Source of the DNA: Sorex araneus
Lineage: Eukaryota; Chordata; Mammalia; Eulipotyphla; Soricidae
DNA: 64,000 bases
Assembly: GCF_027595985.1 (NCBI RefSeq)
Contig: NC_073307.1
Location: forward strand, 119,812,678 to 119,876,677
Reading direction: 5' to 3'
A program made the translations under genes and the position numbers. Below the pieces are notes generated by a model. It had not been told where the DNA came from and ran no database searches. It saw only the letters and a program-made list of their open reading frames with translations. Positions 22,031 through 34,367 of the stretch are shown here, piece after piece; positions within the stretch are counted from its first letter, which is position 1; each line of letters begins with the position of its first letter.

Positions 22031-23950
22031 GATCGATGTAACTCAGCTTACTCAGTTCCCTCTTTCTGAATTAGATTGCAGTTTCCTTAAAACAAAACAA
22101 AACAAATTTTCTCCTCTGGGCCTAACAGATAGCACAGGGGTTAAGGTGCTTGCCTTGCAGACACCAACTCCAGTTCCGTGTCCAGCACCATATCGTCCCC
22201 CTGAGCACTGCCAGGAGCAATCCCCAAGACCCTCTCAGTGTGGCATCACGAACCACCCCTAGGACCCGTGAACCCTTGAGTACTCTCAAGGGCTGGAGCT
22301 TCTGCCTTAGACTGTGTGGTAAGATGTGCCAGGTGAGTGAAGAGCTTTATAGCAGAGAGAAAAACCACAAGATTCACATCACTATGGTCTTTGTTGTTTT
22401 CTTTAGGCTACAGCTAATGTTGGTCAGATTTGTTCCCTCTGGTTCTGCACTCAGGGATCCTACCTGGCAGTGCTCAGGGGACTCTAGAGGATGCCAGGAA
22501 TGGAACTCATATTGGTTGCTCACAAAGCAAGTGCCCTCCCTGTTGTACTATATTACGCTTACCCCTCACGAAGGTTTCTTTGTTTTTTGGTTTTTGCCTT
22601 TATGGATCACACCTGGTGATACTCTGGGGTTGTTCTACTCTGCACTCCGGAATTACTCTTGGTGGTGCTCAGGGGACTGTATAGGATTCCAGTTCCCTCT
22701 TGCATCGTTGGGCCTGAGAGGGCCAAAGTGGGGATTTAGGGTCACTTCCATGCAGATAAGCACCCAGGCCCCTGAGCCGGAAGTTGGGGTGGGAGAGAGA
22801 GACTGCTCAGAAGAGTCCGTGGACTTCCAGCCTCCTCAACTCTGTTAGCAACTGAACGCCCACCCTCCTCAGGATGACACTGTCCCTGTCTGTGTAACAT
22901 ATTCATTGTATGTTCCTCAATGCTCACTCCATTCTCTCTGATGAACATGAAAACTTCTCCTGACTACTTTCTATCCATATTCACTCTTCCTACTTCACAA
23001 GAAAAAAAAATTTTTTTTGGTGGTGGTGGTGGGGGTGGGTAGAACACTTGGCAGTTTTACTTCAGATTTTACATTTATTGTTAATAGAACCCACCATGTA
23101 AATATATAAAAATTGAACAAATAGCGATCTAGTGCACGGTTGCTCTGTAGCACTGTCATCCTGTTCTGTTGTTCATGGATTTGCTCGAGCGAGCAACAGT
23201 AACGTCTCCATTGTGAGACTTGTTACGAGTTTTGGCATATCAAATACATCATGGGCTCTTGCCAGGCTTTGCCATGCAAGCGGGATACTCTTGGTAGATT
23301 GCTGGGCTCTCTGAGAGGGACGGAGGAATTGAACCCAGTCACCCTGTGCAAGGCAAACGCCCTACTCTCTGTGCTATCTCTCAAGTTCAACATTCTAGTG
23401 CATAAATGTAAATACATGTACTATTAACAATTTTATATTTATTGTCAATGTAACATGCAATGTAAATGTACAGGATCTGAACAAAAAATCTACTACATAG
23501 CTCTTTGGTTTTATTTATTTTTTAGCCAAAGCTCCTGGGGGTGTTCAGGGGACCACATGGGATTCCGGTGATCAAATCCAGACCTGCTGTGTGCAATTGC
23601 CCTACCTGCCCTATCACTTCAGTCCCTCATTCCAGTACAAGGTTTAAGTCAGTCACGAATTTTCAGCCCCAGGTCCTATTGTGTGGAAAACTGCAGACCG
23701 TTGGTAATCTGCCCATTACCTAGATTCTAACTTCAGAGACTCTGATGCAGACGGGTGCCAGTGCACAGGTATAAGAAGCTTAAAGAACATTAGTTTAATT
23801 AATACAAGCACTGTGACAATCTTTATTAGAATTCAGCTTTCCTTTATTATAGATTTTTAAAATAATATTTAAAAAGTGCATGATTCCCGGGGCTGGAGCA
23901 ATAGCACAGCGGGTAGGGCGTTTAAAAAAACGAAAAAAGTACATGATTCC
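22030..23950. other. Downstream of orphan promoter, unit B; no SAA exons
   Basis: SINEs: plus 22115-22245, minus 22420-22550, minus 22600-22690 (truncated), minus long type 23133-23390, minus 23520-23630. 22690-22815 matches 41240-41360 in C, so about 2 kb present in C is missing here. 23890-23930 is a SINE head cut at GGGTAGGGCGTTT and joined to the next unit. The next unit's landmark TTTGGGCGATTTTGTTTAGG begins at 23950. Confidence 0.65.
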
Positions 23951-25970
23951 TTTGGGCGATTTTGTTTAGGAAAGGTTAGAGATAAAACATTGTTAGGAAT
24001 AAGTTAGCTGTACAGAGGCTCAAATTAGAAGAGAACAAATACTGAGAAAATACTAAACACACGCTCATAAGAAGCAATTTGACTTAAATCATCATATTTG
24101 TATATTCACCATTTCACTTATTCTGTGTGTCAGTCCCATGACACCCCATGACACTAGGAATTTTGCAACATTCTCATGTAACCTATAAAGATCAACTCCT
24201 GTAAATTGTATTTTGTCTTCATGTGCCCAGGACAAGAAACTTCTGCTTCCTGAATGGGTGAGAATTTCTCCACTCCACTGGAAAGGGGCAAGATATGGTA
24301 CCTGAGCACCATATCTTAGTATGGTAATTCCTGAGTGCAGAGCCAGAAGTAGCCCATGAGCATTGCCTGGTATGACCCAAAGAGGAAAAAAATAATTTTT
24401 AGTTCTACAAGATGTAAAGATTTGAAACTGGCTGTGTAATTTTAATCATGTGTATATACTTTACAATACTTAATAAGTGGGTAAGACGGTTGATTTTGGT
24501 ATCAGTATTTGACCACAGTAAAATAAAAAAAAAAAGTATGACTGAGAGAATTAGGTATCTGGTACCAATAACGGTCTTTTGTTTTTTTCTGGCCAACCTA
24601 GGACTGCTCAAGGCTACTATCAGATTACATCTTGGAGGACTGTGTAGTGCTAGAGATCGAACCCAGGCCTCCTGCATACTAGCATGTGGTCTAACCTGCT
24701 GAGCTATCTCTGGCCCTGGTACCAAGGACATTTGTTTTTGGATATTTTATCTTGGTCTCACCCAGTGTTGCTCTGGGTCTATACCGAGCTTGGTACATGT
24801 GGATCACTCATACCAGTGCTCTGGGGAGGGGGGGAGGCGGGGTGAGAGCCATGAGGTTCCAGGAATACAAACTGGACCCACATACAGAGCATGCACTCAT
24901 TCTACAGAGCTGTCTCTGGTCCCCGATAACTTTTTTTTTTAGGGAAGGGGTGGCGAGGACACCCAGAAGTGCTCAGGAGCTACTTCTGATCCTGTACTTG
25001 GTAGCTGCACCCAGGAATGTTTGGGAGGTCAAACTGTGATCTGCCATACATAAGGCAGCACCTTACCCTCTGCTGTTTCTCTCATTCTCCCAGTAACAGT
25101 CTTAAACAGTCAAGTCATATTAGATTTTGTATCACTACGCAATGTTTTGGTCATGACTGAACAAAATATGTGAGCCTCTTCCTTTTTCTTGTTTTTGATT
25201 TTGGGCTGACTCCTGGCTCTGTAACTAGGAATCACTGCTGGCAGTGCTCAGGGGAACATATGGAATGCCGGGGATTGAATCCGGGCTGGCTGCATGCAAG
25301 TAAAGAGCCCTACCCACTGAACTATAGCTCCTGCCCCCTTAGTCTCTTCCTAAACCCTTCGATTGACAGCCTTGCCACCTCTAAATCTGTGAGTTCTACA
25401 TTCCCAAGCACTCCGTAGGGAGCAGTATAAGCGCATGACAGACAAGCATCACCTCTGCCTTTTCTCAGCAATCCTCAGGATATCACAGATTCTGTTAAGC
25501 TCTCTGAGAGCCCATGGGTCAGACTGCCCTCCTGAGGCGGGGAACAGACCTAATCCCGGCCCAGGGTCTTAGCCAACAGTAGTGCCAGGTGATCCGAGCA
25601 TTTTAGGTAATCCTAAGAGGAAGAGAAGCCAAAGGCCATATTCTAGTCAACAGATAGGACGTTTGATTTGCGCCTGGGGCTCATTCCTGGCATCCATATG
25701 GTTCTCCAGCTCCCACAAGGAATGATTTCTGTGTGCAAAGACAGGAGTAAGATTCGAGCTCCACCAGGTGTGTCTCAAAAGCAAAACTAAACAAAAAGAA
25801 AAGGATTATTCCATCGCCCATTATTCTATCATTCACATTCCGTCATTGTGAACCTTTCACGATCTCCGGTCTAAGGATGAGATCTGAGGGGCTTTTAAAA
25901 AGCCTCTCCAGGGACGCGAAGATACTGAAACCCAGCTACCGATGACTCCTATGGAACAGGTCTTTAGCTC
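23950..25970. repeat. SINE-dense intergenic stretch, start of unit C
   Basis: 23950-24110 repeats 310-470 of A. Minus-strand SINEs about 24590-24715, 24745-24920, 24945-25070 and 25210-25340; plus-strand 24300-24385 and 25650-25780. No exon seen. Confidence 0.65.
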
Positions 25971-26665
25971 AGTTTAATCAGCATTTTTCCTGGGAAGGGA
26001 CACACTGGGTCGCGCGCTGGGCAAAGGCAGCGGGAAGCGCGCGCGGCTCCAGGCCCCGTTCCAGCCTGGGCAAATGTGCAAAAGCAGCGTGGGGGTTGGG
26101 CGGGGCGGGTGCACCTGGGTGAGTCCGCTGAGCATTTGGAAGAGCCAGTGCTTGCTGTGCACCCTGTCCCCTATGCAGTCCCCCAGGCCTCGTCCTCCTC
26201 CTGCCACAGCGCCCCCTGCCGCCCGCGGGCCCTGTGGCTTTAGCCCCGCACTGTGTCTACTATGGGATTCGCCCCTAGGGCCGATGTCCCGGGAACTGTT
26301 TTTTTTTGGGGGGGGGGAGAATTTAGTAATTAATTGATTTTATTATTAATTAATAATTTATTAATTAATTTGTTCATTTTATTTATTAATTTTTTTGTTT
26401 TATCCCTTTATTAATTTTTGAATACATTTTTAAAATTTTGTTTTCAGAGACTTGTTCCCAGTAATTGTTTCCATTCAATACTTCAACACCAATCCCACCA
26501 CCATGACACCTTCCCACCACCATTATTTTGAATTTTCTCCCCACCACGACCCAAGCCTGCCCCTTAGCAGATGCTAAATTACTTATTTTGCATTGCTCAG
26601 AATGGAGATATGAGATGTTGCTCCTGGAATTCTAAAATAGTTTGGGGTTGGAGGCATCTCTGTGG
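25970..26665. other. CpG-rich block, AT-rich insert and L1-like fragment, unit C
   Basis: 25980-26290 CpG-rich block with GGGGGTTGGGCGGGGCGGG (about 26092). 26320-26385 is an unusual TTAATTAATTAA-rich stretch. 26385-26665 is the antisense L1-like 3' fragment. Confidence 0.6.
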
Positions 26666-26989
26666 CCTGCTGCTCTAGTCCAAGATTCCTTTGTTGACGT
26701 GGGGACTGGAGTCATAGGAAGCTGGTAAGCACTTGTGTTACACACTGCCGACCCACATTGCGTTCCTAAAACTCTCTATGGTCCCTTGAGACTAGTCAGG
26801 AGTGATTCCTGAGCACTAAGCAAGGAGTAAGACCTGAGAACAGCTGGATGCCCCAGTCCCAACATATTCCTTTTTCAATTTGCTTAAGAACTTTCTCTAT
26901 GCTTATGGATGATCCCTATAGTACAGAATAGGTTCATGTACTCAGGAAATGTCCCCTACTATTTTATACCCAGACAACACCAACAAATT

Positions 26990-29900
26990 GGATTTCACAC
27001 CCGTTTATTAAACATTTCTTGCTCTTTTTTATCAAGTATCAAGAACTAGAGATTTAGTATTCAATATAGATTCAATATTTGAACTTGGGTCAGCAGCTGT
27101 CCTGCCCCACTGAGGCTCACAGCCGGGTCTCCTGAGAGCAGGTGTGGATGAAACTCAATACTTTTCAGGCAGGCCATAAGGCCGGAAGGCATTGGGGTTG
27201 TTGCCAATCCGGCCCCGTTCTTTGGGAAATGGGTCAAAGATGGTATCTTCTTGTCCGGGGCTACTGTCTCCAAACATCAAAAATTTCGTGATTCTTGGAT
27301 AATTCTCTCTGGTGACACTGGAACAGAGTGAAGGAGAAAAAGATAAACCACAGGCAGAAGAGCAATAGTCCCACCTTCGCATCTCTCTCCCTTTCCAAGG
27401 AGCAAAGAAGAGAGAAGCTGTAGGATTGGCCCTGCAGGGGCATAGACCAGCTCTGCCCACACTGACCCCTGTGTACTGGAAGAACAGCCCTGAGCTGTGG
27501 GTGGGACTCCCCCTCCCCACTGGCCTTATTCTCACTCTCTCAGGCACTCCCATCTCCTTGGGCACAGAGGAGAGTGGCAGAGGGGAAGACCACTCCCTCC
27601 ACGACTCCCTGCTGAACACAGTCAGAATTTTCTGGCCCTTCTCACCCACTCCTGAATCCTTACCTGATCCTCTAGGCCGGCCACAATCTGGCACCGCCCC
27701 TTGGCCCATCATCATACTTCCCTAGCAGATAGATTAATCTGCCACCGCCCCTTGGCCCATCATCATAGTTCCCTCACGGAAAGATGAATTTGCCAAAATT
27801 TCTGTCATTCTCCTCTTGCATGTTGTCTCTGTAGTCTCTGTAGGCTCTCCAACTGTCTCTGAGCCCTGGAATGAAAGTGATGAAACGCAGACGATCCCGA
27901 TGTGGGGAAATACATTTAAAATGCTCCTGCCCAGATTTCAAGAGCTTGGGACAAAGCTCCTGGAAGCAGATGGGCTTTGAAATGAAGGTCTGTTTCCCCT
28001 TCCTCTGGTTACCATTGAGAGACTCAGTACAAGACTGATTCTGTGTATTCCCCTCTGACCCCTGTTGCTGCTTGGACGATGGCTGTGTGTGGGGTATACA
28101 CCCCAAGCCTTGAACTATCTCCCATCTCCCCTTAGACTATGTTCTCTTAGATCTTTGTGCCTCAGTTTCTCTGTTAAGAGATGACTAAATCAAGGCTGGA
28201 GCAATAGCACAGCAGGTAGGGTGTTTGCCTTGTATGTGGCCGAACTGGGTTCGTTTCCCAGCATCATATATGATCCCCCAAGCACTGCCAGGAGTAATTC
28301 CTGACTACAGAGCCAGAAGTCACCCCTGTGCATCGCCCAGCGTGATCCAAAATGCAAAAAAAAAAAAAAAAAAAAAAGAGGGGGGGGTTGCCTACTTCAA
28401 AGGATCAAAGGATTAGAACATGAAAATAAAAATGAGCTTTTTTTGCACTTGAAAACTACTAAATGGCTCATTTGCATTTGAAAACTATAAAATGACTTCG
28501 CCTTATTAAAAATTCCATTATTTTGACTGTACTTCTTAAGCTGGGGCCAGAGACATAGGAGAGGCACTTGCCACGAACGTAGCTGCCCTGGTTTGATCAG
28601 CAGTACACAGATTCCCCCCAAGATTCACTAGGACTGATAGAGCTCTGAGGAAACCTGAGCACAGTCAGCTGTGGCCCAACCCCATCACCAAGAACTTTGA
28701 GTAACTGCTAAGGGATTGGAAACCCAACTCCCAGGTTTGACAAAGTCACTTCAGAGAGCATCAAAATGCTTAGCTCGAACGTCCATTAGGGGGCAATAGG
28801 TCCTTCTTTATATTATTATTATCATTATTTTATTTTTATATTTTTTTGCTTTTTGGGTCACACCTGGCAAGGCACAGGGGTTTCTCCTGGTTCTGCACTC
28901 AGGAATTACTCCTGGTGTTGCTCAGGGAACCAATGGGATGCTGGAAATTGATCCCGGGTGGGCCACGAGCAAAGCAAACGCCCCACAGGCTGTGCTATTA
29001 CTCCAGCCCCATTCTTTGGCAACCTCTCAGCAATAGCTAGAGGGTAGGGCATTTGCCTTTCACGGGGCCAACCTGGGTTCAATTCCTCCACTCCTCTCAG
29101 AGAGCCCGGCAAGCTACCAAGAGCCTCTCGCCCACAGAGCAGAGCCTGGCAAGCTACCCTTGGTGTATTTGATGTGACAAAAATAGTAACAGGTCTCACA
29201 ATGGAGATGTTACTGGTGCCTGCTCGAGCAAATCGATGGGCAACAGGATGACAGTGACAGTGATTTAAGGAACAAGCACCTCTGAATTCCAACTCTCATC
29301 CTCAATCCTGTTAAAACCTGGGCAACCAACTTTATGTGCCCTGGGGTCTACAGGTATGCACAGAAGAGGGAAAAAACTGGTAAAATGCTGCGATAAAATC
29401 CTTACTCAGGGCTAGAATGATAGTTCTGTGGGGAGGGCACTCCCCTTACATGTGGCAAACCCTGGTTAGGTTTCCAGTATCCCATATGGGCTCTTCCCCC
29501 ACACCCCGCCATCCCCGCATCACCAGGATTAATTTCTGAGTGCAGAGCTAGGAGTAACCTATGAATATCGCTGGGTGTAAAAGCTACTAACCCCACCAAA
29601 AAAGAATCAGAACTCCTTGTCTATCCACAGAGGGACCGTGTCCTCTGCTAGGGTAACTGCAGAGGACAGCCTGGTTACAGACACGGACCCCCCATATCCC
29701 TGGAGCCTTACCTTCACGAAAATCATCCATAAATGAGAACCAACTTTGGCTGCTGACGCAGAGAATCATAGAGCAGAAAATGATGGCCGTGGACAGTTTC
29801 ATCTTGCTGCAGGTACACAAGCAACAATGAGGCAATTCAGGCTCTTGCAATGTAAGATTGACCCAGGCTCGCATTCTGCAAAGAACTTCTACTTACATGC

Positions 29901-30565
29901 GTAGATTGGCATGTAGATAGATAATAGATGTGGAGAGATACATTCTGATCTTCTAAGACACATTTAAAATATCAGCTCTGAGATCTACTGCGTAGCAGGT
30001 TTTCCTGGATCCATGGGAGGATCCTACCTCTGAAATAGCCCCTGAGTTTAAAACTCCACCAATATTTGTGGTGTGTCTCCTCCAGCCACCACTGACTTCG
30101 CATCGCAGGCACAGACAACATAAATTCTAATGATTTGCGAGACTGAAAAGTATTCATGGGGCTGGGAGTTAACTCAAAGGGCTGGGGCACCTGCTTTGCT
30201 CCCACAGGTGCTCCAGCATTTTGAACTTATGCTGTGTGAGGGGGGAGGGTTGTCAAGGCACTGTCAGAGTGACACTGGTGACTCAAACACAATTTCTGAG
30301 CAGAATCACAGAGCACTGGGAGCGGTCCCCAGAAGCCTGAATGGTGCAGGGAGGCCCAGCAACAACAATGCCAAAACGAGTAGCACATCTGAGGAGACCC
30401 AATGGTCAGAAAGTTCAGTCAGGAAGGATGCAGCCCAAGAACGCTGATATAGAAGAGGATTGACCCCAGCCCCGACTACAGAAGGAAACTTGGAATGTTC
30501 TAGAACCTCACCTTTGGCTGTCTCTTCCTGCTAAGTGTCCTGGTGCAGCCCAGCAGTCTGCGCTA
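26990..30565 (-). pseudogene. SAA: SAA copy C: pseudogene with intact promoter and open exon 4
   Basis: Exon 1 ends at 30512. Exon 2 (29712-29802, 91 nt) is intact: MKLSTAIIFCSMILCVSSQS then WFSFMDDFRE. Exon 3 (27664-27865) is 202 nt, 63 more than normal: 12 nt shared with A plus a 51-nt tandem duplication of its GNYDDGPRGG part. It contains an in-frame TGA (after KFIFP) and the TAG shared with A and B. Exon 4 (27155-27317, 163 nt) is fully open and ends PEKY-stop, but the usual [12 protein letters not shown] reads GRIGNNPNAFRP. Poly(A) signal 27004-27009. The open exon 4 with a dead exon 3 suggests late inactivation or conversion of exon 4. Confidence 0.87.
27664..27865 (-). pseudogene. SAA: SAA copy C exon 3 with internal 51-bp duplication
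   Basis: The plus-strand block CCGCCCCTTGGCCCATCATC occurs twice, at about 27694 and 27745. The duplication keeps frame, but TGA and TAG codons interrupt it. Confidence 0.85.
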
Positions 30566-30588
30566 TCTGCTGGGGAAGGTGTCTCTGC

Positions 30589-30698
30589 TATATATACAGA
30601 CACTTGTTCACAGAGCACATGGGAAGAGAGGGTTGAGGCAAAACAGTGCGTTTGGGGAAATCCCTTGTGTGCAGAGCACACATTCCCTGATTGCACAA
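30589..30698 (-). promoter_or_regulatory. SAA: SAA copy C promoter (C/EBP, NF-kB, TATA)
   Basis: Minus-strand TTGTGCAAT (30690-30698), GGGATTTCCCC (30654-30664) and TATATATA (30589-30596), with the same spacing as in B and D. Confidence 0.78.
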
Positions 30699-30699
30699 A

Positions 30700-31975
30700 T
30701 TGGTAGATGTCCCGTGTGTGCAATATGGAGTTCCCCTGCCAATTTCTGGAGTTCTTGTAAATCTGCTCGAGCCTTTCTGGAAAGGTCTGTGAAGGTCATG
30801 GCTGAGAGCTTTTGCAGGTAGGTGGTTGGGCAGCGTGGTTGTGGTTGACAGGGCTCTGTTAGCAAGGAACTGGTGTGCAAAGGAGACCTGCTCTCACCAG
30901 GGGAGACCTTGCCAAGTACTGAAGTCAGTGGACCCAGGAGTGGCTCATATGGAGTGGGGAGGAGAAAGACTGGCACTTTCTCCTGATCTGCCTCTGCCAC
31001 CCGGGACCCAAGGTTACTTGGGACTTTTGCACTTGCAGAAAGAAATTTCAGGAGTAGACAATCAGTGAAGTAAAACAGATTATATCTGGAGGTTTTTGAA
31101 GGTGTTGAGGGAAAAAGAGAGAGAGAGAGAGAGAGAGAGCTGCATTCAAGAGAGAATGTTGGCTTCTCCAATGGAGGAGAGGAATGGGTTCTGTTGGGGT
31201 TTGTGTTGTTGGAACTCCTTGGGCCTCCTGGCTCAGTGTAAAGATCATCCCTCACACATTTCAGAAAATCTAGACTCCAATTTTTCAACTAAGAATTCTT
31301 CTCTCGAGCCTCAGCAATAGGATAGCGGGTGGTGCTCTTGGTTTGCACACAACTGACCTGAGTTCAATCTCTGGGGTGAAACAATGATGAGTTCTTTCCA
31401 CTTATTGTTGTCCCATAGATCTCTTAAGCTCTGTACCTTTTGAAGGAGAGTTGGGTTTGGTCATACCTGGAGCTGCTCAGGCCTCACTCCTGGCTCTGTG
31501 CTCAGGAATCACTCCTGGTGGTGATCAGAGTACACTGTGAGATGCTGGGGATCTAACTGGAGTCAGCACAAACAAGGATCGAGTCTTAATCCCTGGAATC
31601 TCTACAGCCCATCTCTCCATTGAAAGTCTATTTTTATTTTCGCTCATATGTATTGATGCTCTTGTTTTCCTTCTCCTGGAGGTCACAGATCTGAGCTTTG
31701 GCTCCTTCCTTTATGTCCTTGAGTCTCTTGCACTGGTATCTTTTTAAATGTCAGCCACTGTAGATTTCCTCTCTGCTGAATGACTGCTCTCCTATTTTTT
31801 GGGGGTGGGGCTGTTTAGTGTACACTCAGTGGTGCTCATGGGCAACAAGTTCTGTGCTCAGAACTTGCTCCTGGAGGTGCTCAGGAGAAGCAGATAGTGC
31901 CAGGGACCAAACCAGGCTCAGCTGCATGCAAGACAACCCTCGACTCCTCTACCATCCCGAACCTTCTAATACTTT
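30700..31975. other. Upstream flank of SAA copy C
   Basis: Homologous to 17110-18590 of B, without the B-specific SINE. (AG)n at 31110-31139. A degraded minus-strand SINE at about 31440-31570. No exon. Confidence 0.55.
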
Positions 31976-31979
31976 TTAT

Positions 31980-32335
31980 CTTTTAGGGTCACACCCGATG
32001 ATGCCCAGGGGTCACTCTAGGCTCTGCACTCAGGAATTACTCCTGGAGGTGCTCAGGAGACTATATGGGATGCTGGAAATGAACCCAGGTGGGCCACCTG
32101 CAAAGTAAATGCCCTACCCACTGTGCTATCTCTTCAGACCCTTGCCTTTGTTTTTTGGGTTTTCTTTTCTTTCTTTCTTTTTTTGTTTTTGCTTTTTGGA
32201 TCACACCTGGCAATGCACTCAGGAATTATTCTGGGTGGTGCTTGGGGGACCTTGTGGGATGCTGGGAATCGAACCTGGGTTGGCTGTGTGCATGGCCAAC
32301 ACCGTACCCACTGTGCTTTAGCTCCAGCACCACAT
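31980..32335 (-). repeat. Pair of minus-strand SOR-type SINEs, unit C
   Basis: 31980-32142 (CATCTCTTCAGACCC-type end) and 32150-32335 (GGATCACACCTGGCAATGC, then GCTTTAGCTCCAGCACC). Confidence 0.8.
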
Positions 32336-32339
32336 TTTT

Positions 32340-32780
32340 TAGAAGAATAAATGCCTTTATTAGTCAAATGAAAAATGGAGGTCGTTGTAAGCGGTAGATG
32401 TAATGTGCTTACTGATGACCCCTTTCACCAACATCCTGCTCACTTCTGAGTTTCAATGCAATTATACAAATCGAAGAACTTTGTTCTGAGAAACACCCTG
32501 CTATGTCCTAGGAGGTTATGTCCTTCCTGCTTGGTTTACAGCCACAACCTCTCAACCTGTCCGAACCTGTTTTATCCAGAAGACACCCAGATCTTGAGAT
32601 CCTTATTAGTGGGTCAGCTCCCCCATCTCACCCCTTGCTTTCAAAACATGAATAAGAAGCACTTGCCTCTTCTGGCACATTTTTTCATTCACAGACGCTG
32701 TGAATTAGCTTCACGGGATTGAGATTACCCCACCTGATCTACAAGGCACGCCTTTTTCCTTTCTTGCTGTGTGAGATGTT
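32340..32780 (+). other. Unassigned block, inverted counterpart of 8503-9075
   Basis: Begins AATAAATGCCTTTATTAGTC; its first about 75 bp are also in B (18915-18990). No long frame, no recognised repeat. It lies at normal orientation between the SINE pair and the downstream block, so this is the ancestral placement and A the inverted one. Confidence 0.6.
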
Positions 32781-34365
32781 TCCAGACATAATAAACCAGG
32801 ACGATTTGAGACACTTGGCACAGAATATCCCAGGACATTGAATACATTGGAGTGCATCCATGCACACATGTATTTAAGTCCCCAAACAAAACAATCCTTG
32901 AATGGCATTTTGATAGAACTGTCCAATGTGTACAGGGTACAGATGACAATGTATAGGCTGGATACCCAGAGGTGGCAGCTGTCGAAATGTCAGCCTTTCC
33001 AGAGTACAACCACCATACTCCTAATTGTATCACACATGCAATTCTTTATGTCAGTTCATATTGTAGGACAAAGGATAGGAGATGCACAGCTGAGGAGTTG
33101 GGGGCCGTATGTTGGATATGCAGTCAGCCCGAACACTTGGCCTATGGGGTGCTGTGGATTGAACCCAGATTGGCTGTGTGCAGGGTTCAGTGCCTTAGCC
33201 ACTGTACTATCACTCTGGTCCTGCTTTGCTAAAGAAATGTCTGAGACCCCCATTAAGTCTCAGCTTTCCCAAGCAGGATGTTTCTTGTTTGGCTGCACAC
33301 TGGCAGCTTTTGTAACCTTATCTTTAGCTTGATTTACCCAGGACAGGATCCAAATCTTACACAGCAGGGGAAGGCTAGTAACCAGGTTCTAGAATTTTCA
33401 GACCCTGTGTTTTGGGAACCTTTGAAATCAGCTCTAGAGTATTCACTGCATCTCCAATATGCAAAGGGGGATGCAAATTCTTCTCAATTTCCAGCTAGCC
33501 CCCATTTGCAGGATAGCTTTAGGGATTCTGCTGTGGTAAGCTTTGTGACCAGATGTCCTATTTGGTTGTAGTGTGTGTGTGACAGGAAGGGCCACTGTCA
33601 AACAAGTAGCCTCTGCCACTGCTCCACCCAAAAAAAAGCTGTTTCTAGGTAAGCAGGGCACTGTGACTCCCTGTTCCCTCCAAGCCTCTCACAGTTGAGA
33701 GGAAAACAGTCCACTGAAGGGGAGTGAATGGTTTCATAAGGGCGTTTGAAATCATTGTCACTGGGCAAAGCTTGTATGATGCTCCGCACACATGCACTAT
33801 GGGGGATTCCATCATATTCCCTCTATCCCTTGATTGTTTTTGTCAGTGGAGAGTGTGGGACCCTTCTCTCCTGGCCTCCTCATGCAACCATTTGCATAGG
33901 AACTTCAAGATTGTTGTGGGAGGGGAAAATGTCCGGGCTGAATCTGCTGGACCAGGGCCCCAATGAGCTCTAGTGCTCCTTCAGGTGAGGGTTAGTTATT
34001 TTTGTGATTCTCTCTCCTTACTCAGTCATTATCAGTGGGCTTTGTGAGTTGACCCCTGGTACCAGTACTCACGTTTCCATGTTCTCATCGTCCTCTGGGC
34101 CCCCCTCAATTATGAATCCTGATATAGCTTCGCTGTCTCACACCACGTGATATAGTCAATTATCAAATGCAACTATGGTGTAAGGAGACTTCATGGGGTG
34201 TTCTCCGTGATGACTTTTCTTATGCAGGATCACGTCGGGGTCATCTGTGTGGTTGGCTGCCCTCCGCTCCGGGCCGTCCAGTGAGTGCCGCCGAAACCCC
34301 ATGGGCCACCCAGGTCTGCTGTGCCCTAGCAGGCAGCAGGACTGAAAAGCTCCAGCTCCACCTTT
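32780..34365. other. Unit C stretch partly missing from B and D
   Basis: No exon recognised. A minus-strand SINE at about 33060-33225 (GATTGAACCCAGATTGGCTG). 33903-34365 (TGTCCGGGCTGAATCTGC onward) is kept in D at 50975-51430 but absent from B, while 32785-33900 is seen only here. The stretch 33240-33900 is low in repeats. Confidence 0.55.
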
Positions 34366-34367
34366 TT

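Noticed and set aside
22150-22848. Plus-strand 232-codon frame
   Set aside because: It reads through three SINEs on both strands; no coding signature and no similar frame in units C and D over its full length.
23890-23935. SINE head as a possible tRNA gene (box-A-like motif)
   Set aside because: SINE-derived, truncated before box B and unable to form a cloverleaf. The other tRNA-like signals in the window are SINEs as well.
32838-33332. Plus-strand 164-codon frame
   Set aside because: It crosses a minus-strand SINE and has no recognisable domain; a chance frame.
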